Shown: in pieces, positions 53,364-61,890 of the stretch
Layout: the number at the start of each line of letters is the position of its first letter
Position numbering within the stretch: the stretch's first letter is position 1
Assembly (NCBI GenBank): GCA_013178255.1
Contig: JABLWY010000001.1
Span: 428,503 to 492,502 of the forward strand
Direction of reading: 5' to 3'
Source of the DNA: Coprothermobacteraceae bacterium
GTDB taxonomy: Bacteria > Coprothermobacterota > Coprothermobacteria > Coprothermobacterales > Coprothermobacteraceae
DNA: 64,000 nt
Position numbers and translations under genes: made by a program
The notes under the pieces: generated by a model
Told to the model about the DNA's origin: nothing
The model's database searches: none
What the model saw: only the letters and a program-made list of their open reading frames with translations

Positions 53364-55130
53364 GTGCATAAACATATGAGGGTGTATCTCGCGTTAGCGG
53401 TCATTCTTCTAGAACTTGTGGCAGCTGTTTTTTTCTTACCCGTTGGTGTTTCGGGAGCGACGTCGCACGTCCTCGTAACTGTTGAGTCAGTCAACGTGTA
53501 CGGTTACTTGATGAAAGGGGTTCTAATCATCCGTGATGCTACCACTGGAGCGGAGACTTCTGTAAATTCCGATGGTAAAGCTACAGTCTTGCTGCAAACT
53601 GGCATTTATCATTTTACCTTCTTTGGCAAGGACACTTATGGGAACTACAAGTATCTCCTTCAGGCGAGGGATGTCAGGATCTCTGATTCGACCAACAGCG
53701 TCACCCTGGATGCCCGGAAGATGAACTGCGGTAGAATCAGCGTTGGTCATAGTAGCTTCGACGTCGCAGTCGCCTACATATTCGGAGCCTTTGGAGCCAA
53801 CAACTCAAGTGCGCCTTTTGCTACGAACTCCTGGATAACGGTGTCAGAGGGTACCTATGATGTTCGTGTCGCTGGGATAAGAGTCATTGGTGAGAAGGGT
53901 TTCTGGCGATACACTTACGAACGTCCTGCTGTGAAAGTCATTGGAGGCAGTGAGACCGACCTAGGTATGGTGGGCGGCCCCTTGCGAATGGATCTTTCAG
54001 GCCTCAGTGATCGTCTTGAAACAGGTGCGATCCTTTCTTTGAAGGGGTTGCTGTTGTCTGATGATTCTGGCTTCGTGCTCCAGGCGATTGTCGATGAGCA
54101 TGAGGACAGTGTGTTTCCATCTGTGGAAGTCGTTGACTCGCAGGGTACACGCATTTACAGTTCTACCGCTGCTGAACATCAAATCAGGTTTACTCGATCT
54201 GGCACTTACACACTCTCCGTTAGTGTTAACACGGGTCCGCTTCAGGGAGTCTTATCTGCAACAAAGTCTATTGTTGTCCAGGATCCTATCTTCCACACGA
54301 TAACAGCAGTAGCAGACGAGGGAAGCCAGATACTTCCTTCAGGGTCGGTCTCTGTGAAGCACGGGGAAACAAAAGAATTCATCATAGACGCTTCGCCTGG
54401 TTACGTGTTGAAAGACGTATTGGTGGATGGTATAAGCATTGGAGTCGTGAGAACCTATAAATTCACAAACGTAACACGCGATCACACAATTCAGGTGGTG
54501 TCAGAGCCAGTTTTGGATTACGTCATAAAGGTTGTATCCAGTGGTGGCGGGTCAGTTTACCCAGGCACGACAAGAGTAGCGCATGGTGGAGGTGTTACAT
54601 TCCTTATTACTCCATTTGATGGCTTTAGAATTAAGGACGTCTTGGTGGACGGTGTGAGTATAGGACCTGTTGAAACCTATACGTTCTTGCCCGTCTTCAG
54701 CGATCACACCCTTGAAGTGATCTTTGAGCCATCGCAAACTAACATTGTGCTTCATATTGGCGATAAGACGTTCTACGTCGATGGTTACCCGCTATCTCTT
54801 GACTCGCCGCCCATCATAAAGAATGGGCGAACCCTGCTCCCCATAAGGGCTATAGTGGAGGCGTTAGGTGGACAAGTAGGGTGGGATGCTAATCAGAAGA
54901 AGGTGACAGTGACGCTAGGTAGCAACAGGGTAGAGTTATGGATAGGCAAGAACACAGCTTTGGTGAATGGCAGGCAAGTGATGATAGATGCAACGAATCC
55001 GAAGGTGGTGCCAGAGATCATCAATGGAAGGACGATGTTACCCTTGAGGTTTGTAGCAGAGTCGCTTGGATGCAGTGTAGAGTGGGATGGGAACACCCAG
55101 ACGGTAAGGGTGACGTACCAGAAGCCGTAA
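53364..55130 (+). CDS. Secreted surface protein: carboxypeptidase-regulatory-like module, two InlB-type repeats, stalk domain
   Basis: A 588-residue exported protein related to the preceding one. The signal peptide (LALAVILLELVAAVFFLPVGV) ends near residue 32. One module (about 33-305) begins VLVTVESVNVYGYLMKGVLIIRDATTG and contains LDARKMNCGRISVG. Two InlB/Listeria-type repeats follow (about 310-380 and 387-450; KDVLVDGISIGVV and KDVLVDGVSIGPV), then a stalk domain (about 455-588). It starts with GTG at 53364 after GAGGGGGTGGGTGA. No catalytic residues are seen. It has its own promoter and terminator. Confidence 0.85.
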   Translation: MHKHMRVYLALAVILLELVAAVFFLPVGVSGATSHVLVTVESVNVYGYLMKGVLIIRDATTGAETSVNSDGKATVLLQTGIYHFTFFGKDTYGNYKYLLQARDVRISDSTNSVTLDARKMNCGRISVGHSSFDVAVAYIFGAFGANNSSAPFATNSWITVSEGTYDVRVAGIRVIGEKGFWRYTYERPAVKVIGGSETDLGMVGGPLRMDLSGLSDRLETGAILSLKGLLLSDDSGFVLQAIVDEHEDSVFPSVEVVDSQGTRIYSSTAAEHQIRFTRSGTYTLSVSVNTGPLQGVLSATKSIVVQDPIFHTITAVADEGSQILPSGSVSVKHGETKEFIIDASPGYVLKDVLVDGISIGVVRTYKFTNVTRDHTIQVVSEPVLDYVIKVVSSGGGSVYPGTTRVAHGGGVTFLITPFDGFRIKDVLVDGVSIGPVETYTFLPVFSDHTLEVIFEPSQTNIVLHIGDKTFYVDGYPLSLDSPPIIKNGRTLLPIRAIVEALGGQVGWDANQKKVTVTLGSNRVELWIGKNTALVNGRQVMIDATNPKVVPEIINGRTMLPLRFVAESLGCSVEWDGNTQTVRVTYQKP

Positions 55131-55183
55131 GTACTGACACGAACACCACAGGGGCGGGGCGCGAGCCCCGCCCTCTTTGTTCT
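54835..55183 (+). repeat. Stalk-domain 3' cassette, copy C
   Basis: Near-identical to copy B in the coding part and to copy A also beyond the stop, through the GC-rich terminator. This pattern suggests recent duplication or gene conversion of a module. Confidence 0.85.
55152..55183 (+). terminator. Rho-independent terminator after the 588-residue gene
   Basis: Perfect 9-bp stem GGGCGGGGC / GCCCCGCCC with GCGA tetraloop, followed by TCTTTGTTCT. Confidence 0.9.
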
Positions 55184-55220
55184 CTGGTCCTGTGTGACTG
55201 TTTTACAATCAAAGGGAACT

Positions 55221-55790
55221 ATGCAGCAAGATGGGAGGCAAGCTGTGCTTCTTCAAGGCGAGTTGGTGCGGCTAAGGGCATACAGCAGGGAGGACTTGCC
55301 CAAGGCGAGGGCGATGATAAACGATCCTGAGGTGCGTCAATTCTTGATGCCTGGGATCCCATGGCCGCTTCGGCCTGAGGATGAGGAGAAGTGGTACGAA
55401 ACCCTAGATCCTTTTGGAACTGGCCCCTATTCGCTGGCTATTGAGCGGCTTTCAGATGGTGAGTACTTGGGCGGCTGTGGCGTAAACCACGTGGACTGGA
55501 AGAACTCGAAGGCAGAGGTGGGCATTTTCTTGGGCAAGCAGTATTGGGGCTTCGGCTATGGTACTGATGCTCTGCGTGTACTGGTGAGTTTCGTATTTGA
55601 CGAAATGAACATGCACAAAGTGTACTTGAGGGTGTACAGCTTCAACGAAAGGGCCATACAAGTCTACAAGAGCCTCGGTTTCAAGGTGGATGGGGTCCTC
55701 AGGGACAATGTATTCAGGGATGGACAGTATCATGATGAGCTGGAAATGTCCGTTCTGCGCAACGAGTGGAGACAACTGCAATCCAAATAG
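55221..55790 (+). CDS. GNAT acetyltransferase, RimJ/RimL type
   Basis: A 189-residue N-acetyltransferase. The N-terminal LVRLRAYSREDLPKARAMIND is typical of the Acetyltransf_3 subfamily. GVNHVDWKNSKAEVGIFLGKQYWGFGYGTDALRVLV carries the acetyl-CoA loop (Q/R-x-x-G-x-G/A), and KVYLRVYSFNERAIQVYKSLGFKVDGVLRD closes the fold. ATG at 55221 follows AAAGGGAACT; GTG at 55194 is in frame but lies near the preceding terminator. rmlA follows 15 bp after the stop, so an amino-sugar or protein N-terminal substrate are both possible. Confidence 0.9.
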   Translation: MQQDGRQAVLLQGELVRLRAYSREDLPKARAMINDPEVRQFLMPGIPWPLRPEDEEKWYETLDPFGTGPYSLAIERLSDGEYLGGCGVNHVDWKNSKAEVGIFLGKQYWGFGYGTDALRVLVSFVFDEMNMHKVYLRVYSFNERAIQVYKSLGFKVDGVLRDNVFRDGQYHDELEMSVLRNEWRQLQSK

Positions 55791-55805
55791 GCAGTGGAGG
55801 TGTCT

Positions 55806-56675
55806 ATGAAAGGCATAGTACTAGCTGCAGGCTTGAATACGCGGCTATATCCTGTGACTGTGGCGGTGAACAAGCAGCTCTTGCCTGTGTACGATAAACC
55901 GATGATATACTACCCACTTTCCATGCTGCTGATGGCTGGCATCAGGGATATCCTTGTCATCGCTGACCCCTACAATGTAAGCGCTTTCCAAAGGCTGTTG
56001 GGGAGCGGTGAACACTTGGGAGTTAAGTTTAGCTACGCTGTTCAGTGGGTGCCACGGGGCATCGCAGATGCTTTCATAGTGGGCGAGTGGTTCGTAAACG
56101 GCCACAAGTCAGCCTTGGTGCTGGGTGACAACGTCTTCTTTGGGCCGTCTTTGGAAGCGGCTATAAAGCAAGCATCAGCGCTTGAGCAGGGTGCCGTGGT
56201 GTTCGGGTATCCTGTGGAAGACCCCAGGCGCTTTGGTGTGGTGGAGTTTGATTCGCAGGGCCGCGTGCTTTCTTTGGAGGAAAAACCTGCTCAACCAAAG
56301 TCCAATTACGCTGTGCCCGGGCTCTACTTCTACGATGAGCAGGTGGTAGAGATAGCAAAGAGCATGAAACCCTCAGGTCGCGGGGAATTGGAGATCACAG
56401 ACCTCAATAAGGAGTATCTGAGAAAAGGCCAGCTGAGGGTGGAACTGTTGGGTAGCGATGTACAGTGGTTTGATACCGGGACACACGATAGCCTGCTGGA
56501 GGCCGCCAATCATATAGCGCAACACCAAAAGGAGACAGGTCATTACGTGGGCTGCCTTGAGGAGGTAGCCTACAGGCAGGGCTTCATAGACAGAGAGCAG
56601 CTCGAAGCACTAGCTCATAAATACCGCAACACGGCTTACGGCCTGTACTTGCAGAAAGTTGCAGAGAATGGGTGA
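55806..56675 (+). CDS. rmlA: Glucose-1-phosphate thymidylyltransferase, variant nucleotide loop
   Basis: A 289-residue sugar nucleotidyltransferase that should make dTDP-glucose for dTDP-rhamnose-type pathways. It matches RmlA along its length: NKQLLPVYDKPMIYYPLS, ALVLGDNVFFG, RRFGVVEFD, LSLEEKPAQPKSNYAVPGLYFYD, RGELEITDLN and WFDTGTHDSLLEA. The nucleotide loop, normally L-A-G-G-S-G-T-R-L, reads LAAGLNTRL, with Asn in the last Gly position. No rmlB, C or D is in the window. ATG 55806 follows GGAGGTGTCT. It overlaps tadA by 8 bp. Confidence 0.92.
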   Translation: MKGIVLAAGLNTRLYPVTVAVNKQLLPVYDKPMIYYPLSMLLMAGIRDILVIADPYNVSAFQRLLGSGEHLGVKFSYAVQWVPRGIADAFIVGEWFVNGHKSALVLGDNVFFGPSLEAAIKQASALEQGAVVFGYPVEDPRRFGVVEFDSQGRVLSLEEKPAQPKSNYAVPGLYFYDEQVVEIAKSMKPSGRGELEITDLNKEYLRKGQLRVELLGSDVQWFDTGTHDSLLEAANHIAQHQKETGHYVGCLEEVAYRQGFIDREQLEALAHKYRNTAYGLYLQKVAENG

Positions 56676-57138
56676 CATCGCAAAGTTAGAGCACCACGAC
56701 GTGTACTACATGTGGCAGGCCCTGTTGGAAGCGCGGCGGGCCTACCAGATTGGCGAAGTACCTGTAGGTGCAGTAGTGGTCTATGAAGGAAGGATTGTTG
56801 GCAGAGCTCACAACCTCAGAGAGACTACCGATGACCCATCCGCTCACGCTGAAGTAGTGGCGCTGAGGAGAGCTGCGCGGACTCTGGGGCGCTGGAACCT
56901 CACAGGAGCGACTGTCTACGTAACATTGGAACCTTGTCTCATGTGTTCCTACGCTATGGTTCTAGCCAGGGTTAAGAGAGTGGTTTTTGGCGCTAAAGAC
57001 CCTAAAGCAGGGGCTCTCGTGAGCAACATGGACTTTCTCTCACTGCCGTTTCTAAACCACAGGTTCGAAATCACGGGCGGGGTCTTAGAAAAGCAGTGCC
57101 AGCATATTCTGCGTTCGTTCTTCAGGCGGCTGCGGTGA
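56668..57138 (+). CDS. tadA: tRNA adenosine(34) deaminase TadA
   Basis: A 156-residue zinc deaminase that makes inosine at position 34 of tRNA-Arg(ACG), the tRNA encoded at 45469. The zinc and proton-shuttle motif is DDPSAHAEVVALRRAA and the second is TLEPCLMCSYAMVLARVKRVVFGAKDPKAGA. ATG 56668 overlaps the rmlA end; TTG 56659 is an alternative. The order tadA, tRNA-Ser, ffs, dnaX, recR is common in bacteria. Confidence 0.95.
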   Translation: MGDIAKLEHHDVYYMWQALLEARRAYQIGEVPVGAVVVYEGRIVGRAHNLRETTDDPSAHAEVVALRRAARTLGRWNLTGATVYVTLEPCLMCSYAMVLARVKRVVFGAKDPKAGALVSNMDFLSLPFLNHRFEITGGVLEKQCQHILRSFFRRLR

Positions 57139-57161
57139 AGTGCGTTATAATTTGACAAGAC

Positions 57162-57254
<93 letters not shown>

Positions 57255-57255
57255 A

Positions 57256-57346
57256 CCCGGTAAGTAGGGCGAGGTTCGGCTGTGAAACCCGCCAGGGCCG
57301 AGAGGCAGCAACGGTAAGCAGTTTAGAGTCTGTGCCCTACGCCGGG
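57256..57346 (+). ncRNA. ffs: Signal recognition particle RNA (small bacterial type)
   Basis: A roughly 91-nt hairpin RNA that with Ffh targets membrane proteins. CCCGGTAAGTAGGGC at the 5' end pairs with GCCCTACGCCGGG at the 3' end. The apical domain has the conserved GCCAGGGCCGAGAGGCAGCAAC, where the loop GGAA of the consensus is GAGA. The closing stem followed by TTTTTTG acts as terminator. It begins 1 nt after tRNA-Ser, so both are probably cut from one transcript. Confidence 0.92.
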
Positions 57347-57431
57347 CTTTTTTGTTTGGCTATTTGGTTTCCCACGCGTCGGTTTCCCGCGAAGCTTACT
57401 GTTCCAAATGTATAATGACTTAATCAGTTTC

Positions 57432-57460
57432 TTGACAATGGCAACTATATGCACTACAAT
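57432..57460 (+). promoter_or_regulatory. Near-consensus promoter of the PQQ-propeller/stalk gene
   Basis: TTGACA (57432-57437), a 17-bp spacer and TACAAT (57455-57460). The transcript would start near 57467, leaving a leader of about 150 nt before ATG 57617. Confidence 0.8.
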
Positions 57461-57564
57461 TCCCTTATCTTGGCAGGGGGAAAGCAGGGCGCAATAACCG
57501 AACGCCAACTGCTTAGCAGAAGTGTTAGTTCAGACAACCCTGATACATTCACTGCCTGCTTAAA

Positions 57565-57590
57565 ACATCTCTGGGTGGAGATGTCTCTTT
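57565..57590 (+). promoter_or_regulatory. Hairpin late in the leader of the PQQ-propeller gene
   Basis: ACATCTC / GAGATGT (7 bp, loop TGGGTG) followed by CTCTTT. It lies about 27 nt before the ATG and just ahead of the ribosome site GAGAGGAGG, so it could be a weak attenuator or pair alternatively with the ribosome site. Confidence 0.45.
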
Positions 57591-57616
57591 GCCTCGATTG
57601 AGAGGAGGCGCTTAAA

Positions 57617-59746
57617 ATGAGCAGAAGGTCTATTGTGTCGCTAGCGATAATCATCCTCTTGCTGGCGTCTGTACAAACTGCTCCCATGGAGAAAATAGGT
57701 GGCGCGACCCCTGCCATGTGGCCAACATACGGTTACAATGCCCAGCGCAATGGAATGAGCCCCTATTCGCTTGCAGATAACCCGGGCACAGTAAAGTGGA
57801 AATACAAAATGACCGTGACCGATCAAGTATTATCATCGCCTGTAATAGGTAGCGACGGCACCGTTTATGTAGCATCTCGTCCTTACCTTTACGCTATCAG
57901 CAGGGACGGAGCGGAGAAGTGGAAGTTCAAGATGTTTGATGAAGTCAATGCCGCGAAATACTTATCAACACCAGCAATAGGAGCTGATGGAACGATATAC
58001 GCTGGTTCAGACAATGGATATGTCTATGCTTTAAACCCGAACGGCACGCTTAAGTGGAAAGCGCTTGTCAAGGACTTCGTACATGGTTCAATATGTATCG
58101 GCAACGATGGGACAATATACGCAGTAACGGAAGACGGTACGCTGTACGCTTTAAACCCAAACGGCACCCAGAAGTGGTCGATTAAGTTGGGTAGCTCTAT
58201 TGGCGCTCCGTCCGTTGGTTTAGACGGCAGCTTACTCGTAGCAGCTATTGACGGATACCGAGTATCTATATGGCGTGTGCAACCTAACGGATCGTACACC
58301 TCGTTCTGGGCTGCTGACTGGGTTTCTTTTGCGTCAGGACTAACCATAGGCGGAGACGGCACATTATACGTTGTCCCGATGTTCAATAGCGGAACGCTGC
58401 AAGAACAAACGTATCTATTCGCCATTAACCCCGCTGGGGCAATTAGGTGGCAAGCAAAGATAGCAGACGCGCGCTTGTTAATTGCCGAAGTAGCGTTGGG
58501 GCCAGGTGGGATGATATACGTTGGCAGTATTGACTACTACTTGAGGGCTATAGGCTCTGATGGTAAGGTTAAGTGGGAATTCCTGAGCAACGGAAGGATA
58601 CTCGATCCACCGGTCACCTCAAAAGACGGGACAATAGTTTTCGCTACAGCAGCCAATGGGTTTGGGTCTATCTACGCTGTGACGGCCAGTGGCACGCTAA
58701 AATGGAAAGTTGATGCAGAAAGCGACATCGGCACTTCGCCGGCTATTGCGGCAGATGGAACCGTGTACGTTGGGTCCGTTGATGGAACCCTGTACGCCAT
58801 AGGCAAAGTACAGCCCCAAGTAGTTGTGACACCTCCGTCGGCCCCCAAGAACCTTTCAGGGACGTTCAGTAATTCGACCGTAACCCTTAAGTGGGAGAAG
58901 GCCCAACAGGGCACGTACCCCATCGGTGGATACGCCATATACCGAGGCACGGCTCCGGGAGGAGAATCTCGAACGCCTATTGCCAAAGTGGGTGCGGCAG
59001 CCACCACCTTCACGGACCTGACAGTGACACTAGGGACGACCTACTATTACTACGTAAGGGCTTACGACAACCAGCTAACGCCCACGTACTCGCCCCCTTC
59101 CAATGAAGTGAAGGTGGTCACATACAAGACCTACACCTTGACTGCATCGGCTGGTGCAGGCGGTTCCATAGCTCCTACAGGCGCTGTCTCTGTGCAGCAA
59201 GGCTCTTCCAAGTCTTTCACCATGACCCCGAGCACGGGGTACCGCATAAAGGATGTTAGGGTGGACGGAGTCAGCGTGGGCAAGGTGAGTACGTACACGT
59301 TCAGCAACGTGACGGCGAACCACACCATTGAAGTGCTCTTTGAAAGGTCGGAAGTTGTTATTGTGTTGCAGATAGGAAACCCGGTCTTTACCGTGGACGG
59401 CGCCAGCCGCACCTTAGACTCGCCCCCGGTTATTAAGAACAACAGGACCCTGCTGCCCATCAGAGCCATAGTAGAAGCGTTGGGAGGGCAAGTTGGATGG
59501 GACGCTGATCAGAAAAAAGTGACGGTCACCTTGGGCAGTAAGCGGGTAGAGCTTTGGATTGGCAAAAGCACAGCTCTGTTGAACGGTACGCAAGTCATGA
59601 TAGACCCGGCGAATCCGAGTGTGGTACCTGAAATCATAAACAGCAGGACTATGCTGCCGCTCAGATTTGTAGCGGAGTCCCTTGGATGCACTGTGGAATG
59701 GAATGGTGACACCAAGACCGTGAGGGTGGTGTATCAGAAGCCGTAG
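57617..59746 (+). CDS. Secreted PQQ-type beta-propeller protein with Fn3, InlB-type repeat and stalk domain
   Basis: A 709-residue exported protein. The signal peptide is SIVSLAIIILLLASVQTA. Residues about 40-400 form a PQQ/BamB-like propeller: repeated units such as SSPVIGSDGTVYVAS, STPAIGADGTIYAGSDNGYVYALNPNGTLKWK and TSPAIAADGTVYVGSVDGTLYAIG. There is no sign of a redox cofactor site. An Fn3 domain (about 405-500), an InlB/Listeria-type repeat (about 503-570) and a more diverged stalk domain (about 575-709) follow. AGAGGAGGCGCTTAAA precedes the ATG. It sits between ffs and dnaX, an unusual place for a surface protein. Confidence 0.9.
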   Translation: MSRRSIVSLAIIILLLASVQTAPMEKIGGATPAMWPTYGYNAQRNGMSPYSLADNPGTVKWKYKMTVTDQVLSSPVIGSDGTVYVASRPYLYAISRDGAEKWKFKMFDEVNAAKYLSTPAIGADGTIYAGSDNGYVYALNPNGTLKWKALVKDFVHGSICIGNDGTIYAVTEDGTLYALNPNGTQKWSIKLGSSIGAPSVGLDGSLLVAAIDGYRVSIWRVQPNGSYTSFWAADWVSFASGLTIGGDGTLYVVPMFNSGTLQEQTYLFAINPAGAIRWQAKIADARLLIAEVALGPGGMIYVGSIDYYLRAIGSDGKVKWEFLSNGRILDPPVTSKDGTIVFATAANGFGSIYAVTASGTLKWKVDAESDIGTSPAIAADGTVYVGSVDGTLYAIGKVQPQVVVTPPSAPKNLSGTFSNSTVTLKWEKAQQGTYPIGGYAIYRGTAPGGESRTPIAKVGAAATTFTDLTVTLGTTYYYYVRAYDNQLTPTYSPPSNEVKVVTYKTYTLTASAGAGGSIAPTGAVSVQQGSSKSFTMTPSTGYRIKDVRVDGVSVGKVSTYTFSNVTANHTIEVLFERSEVVIVLQIGNPVFTVDGASRTLDSPPVIKNNRTLLPIRAIVEALGGQVGWDADQKKVTVTLGSKRVELWIGKSTALLNGTQVMIDPANPSVVPEIINSRTMLPLRFVAESLGCTVEWNGDTKTVRVVYQKP

Positions 59747-59794
59747 TTGGTACTGTTTGAACCAATGGCGTTCTTCAAAAGGGATCTAAGGATA

Positions 59795-59800
59795 CATAAT
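59795..59800 (+). promoter_or_regulatory. -10-like hexamer 6 nt before the dnaX ATG (leaderless candidate)
   Basis: CATAAT is followed by AGTAAT and ATG 59807. The nearest purine-rich stretch (AAGGAT) is too far upstream to act as Shine-Dalgarno. Confidence 0.4.
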
Positions 59801-59806
59801 AGTAAT

Positions 59807-61270
59807 ATGGCGCTTTATAGGAAATATAGGCCGCAAACCTTTGACGAGGTAGTGGGGCAAGGACACGTTACCGAAGTACTGAAGAAGGCTTTGGATAACA
59901 AGCAGGTTTCCCATGCCTATTTGTTCGCAGGGCCCAAAGGCTCAGGCAAGACCTCTTGCGCGCGCATTTTTGCTAAGGGGCTTAACTGCGATAAAGGCAT
60001 CACCTCAAGCCCATGTAACGAGTGTGACAACTGCGTGCGCATAAGCAATGGCTCCAGTTTGGACGTTATTGAGATCGACGCAGCTTCTAACCGGGGCATA
60101 GACGAGATAAGAGAGCTGAGGGAGAGGGTCAAGTACAGGCCCGCCCACAGCCGTTACAAAGTGTACATAATCGACGAGGCTCACATGCTCACGCGAGAGG
60201 CGTTCAACGCACTACTGAAGACTTTGGAAGAACCACCTGAATTTGTGGTCTTCATATTGGCTACCACCGACCCACAGAAGATACCGCCTACCGTGTTGAG
60301 CAGGTGCCAGCGGTTTAGGTTCAAGAAGCTGACACAAAACGAGGTACTGCAGATACTCAAAGACATTAGCCACAAAGAGGGGATACAGGCAGAAGAGGAA
60401 GCACTCGAGCTCATAGCGGAAGTCTCAGAAGGAGCGGTACGCGACGCTCTCAACTTGCTAGAGCAAGTGGCTGTGGTGGACAACGGCTTAGCTACTGCTA
60501 AGACCACCAGGTTCTTGCTAAACCGCGTGGAGGATGAGATAGTGGTCTCCCTAATACAAACAGCAGTGGGCGATATGCAGGAAGCGATAGAGCAATTAGC
60601 ACAGCTTCTAGAATCGGGTGTAGAGCCCATGGAAGTATTTAGGACGATGAAGTATTTGGTCAGGCGCAGCGTTTTCAGCGGGAAGCCGTGGGACGTGTCC
60701 ACCGCTATAAAGATGTTCGGCGTGTTGGAATCCTACAACGTAACCATGGAGCGTACCGAATTCCCTGCTGTAGCCTTGGTAGCCATATTGGGGGACATAC
60801 AGAAGCAAGTGGGCCACCTGTTAACAAATACTGCGGACAAGACGGTTAAAGCCTCCGTGCAGGAGGAAAAGGAACCTCATAAGGAAGAAAGAAACCAAAC
60901 TCAGGAGGCACCCGCAAATGACTCGGTACCTTTGGGGACCCAAGAAGAATCGCCAGTAGCAGAGGAAGCTGTCATAGACTTGACTCAGGAGGGCAGCTGG
61001 CTTGAAGAAGTTAGGACCGAGTACTTGCCGCTGTATGTTGTGCTCAAAGAAGGCAAGGCTCGCATAGAAGGTGGCAAAATAGTCCTCACGTTCCCTGGTA
61101 TGTGGCACCTGTACAAGCAATTTTTTGACCTACCTGAGGTGAAGGCTATTCTGCGCCGACACGTGGACCTACCTGTGGTGGTGGAAGGCGGCGAGGAAGA
61201 AGTAGATGATTCGGTGCTTACCCTTTTCCAAACCGTTTTTCCGGGGGCCAAGATTGAGGAGGTAGAGTAG
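59807..61270 (+). CDS. dnaX: DNA polymerase III subunit gamma/tau
   Basis: A 487-residue clamp-loader ATPase. It has YRKYRPQTFDEVVGQGHVTEVL, Walker A AGPKGSGKTSCARIFAK, the zinc-binding CDKGITSSPCNECDNC, Walker B VYIIDEAHMLTREAFNALLKTLEEPP and the sensor region PTVLSRCQRFRFK. The C-terminus (about 365-487) is acidic and shorter than in tau of E. coli. ATG 59807 is where the conserved sequence begins; the frame is open to 59747. No A-rich slippery site for a gamma form was noticed. recR follows after 2 bp. Confidence 0.96.
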   Translation: MALYRKYRPQTFDEVVGQGHVTEVLKKALDNKQVSHAYLFAGPKGSGKTSCARIFAKGLNCDKGITSSPCNECDNCVRISNGSSLDVIEIDAASNRGIDEIRELRERVKYRPAHSRYKVYIIDEAHMLTREAFNALLKTLEEPPEFVVFILATTDPQKIPPTVLSRCQRFRFKKLTQNEVLQILKDISHKEGIQAEEEALELIAEVSEGAVRDALNLLEQVAVVDNGLATAKTTRFLLNRVEDEIVVSLIQTAVGDMQEAIEQLAQLLESGVEPMEVFRTMKYLVRRSVFSGKPWDVSTAIKMFGVLESYNVTMERTEFPAVALVAILGDIQKQVGHLLTNTADKTVKASVQEEKEPHKEERNQTQEAPANDSVPLGTQEESPVAEEAVIDLTQEGSWLEEVRTEYLPLYVVLKEGKARIEGGKIVLTFPGMWHLYKQFFDLPEVKAILRRHVDLPVVVEGGEEEVDDSVLTLFQTVFPGAKIEEVE

Positions 61271-61272
61271 CC

Positions 61273-61890
61273 TTGAATTTGGAGGAGTTGGCTAGGCAGT
61301 TCAGGAAGCTGCCTGGTGTAGGGCCCCGCACTGCTGAGAAGATGGCCTATGCTTGGCTGACCATGGAACACAGGGAAGCCGAGGAGTTTATAAGCACACT
61401 TGAGAAATTCAGGAGGAACATAAGGTTTTGCGACCGCTGCCATAATCTGACAGTGAACCAAGACCTGTGTGATATCTGCCGAGACCCTAGAAGAGAGAAG
61501 TCTATAGTGGTTGTCGAGAGCCCCCAAGACGTAGAGAACATAGAGCAAGCGGGCATATACCATGGTTACTACCATGTGCTGCATGGGCTCGTTTCGCCCA
61601 GGCGGGGTGTGACTCCGCAAGACTTGTTCATCGACGACCTGGTAGAACGGATAACAAAGGAAGGAATCAAGGAAGTGATCATTGCTACTTCCTTTACCTT
61701 GGAAGGTGACCTCACGGCTGATTACGTAGCACGCAGGCTTCGAGGGCTCGATGTGCCTGTGTACAGGATAGGTACGGGGCTTCCTGTGGGCGGCGAGCTC
61801 AATTACGCTGACAAAGCAACCCTGCGGGCGGCATTTATCACCAGGCAAAAGGTGGGTGATCAAAGTGACCAAGAGGGTCATAACGGATAA
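61273..61890 (+). CDS. recR: Recombination mediator RecR
   Basis: A 205-residue RecFOR-pathway protein. It has LARQFRKLPGVGPRTAEKMAYAWL (helix-hairpin-helix), the zinc finger CDRCHNLTVNQDLCDIC, the Toprim domain IVVVESPQDVENIEQAG, and the C-terminal IGTGLPVGGELNYADKATLRAAFITRQ. It starts with TTG at 61273 after GAGGTAGAGTAGCC and follows dnaX as in most bacteria. The end overlaps the next gene. Confidence 0.96.
   Translation: MNLEELARQFRKLPGVGPRTAEKMAYAWLTMEHREAEEFISTLEKFRRNIRFCDRCHNLTVNQDLCDICRDPRREKSIVVVESPQDVENIEQAGIYHGYYHVLHGLVSPRRGVTPQDLFIDDLVERITKEGIKEVIIATSFTLEGDLTADYVARRLRGLDVPVYRIGTGLPVGGELNYADKATLRAAFITRQKVGDQSDQEGHNG

Noticed and set aside
57461-57560. A c-di-GMP-type riboswitch in the leader before the PQQ-propeller gene
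   Set aside because: The GEMM core blocks (GGCAAACC-type start and GGGACGCAAAGCC) are not present in order. Only a generic structured leader can be supported.
60985-61881. A 298-residue minus-strand open frame antisense to dnaX and recR
   Set aside because: It mirrors the well-supported plus-strand genes, has no ribosome site and shows no family motif. It is a by-product of codon usage.
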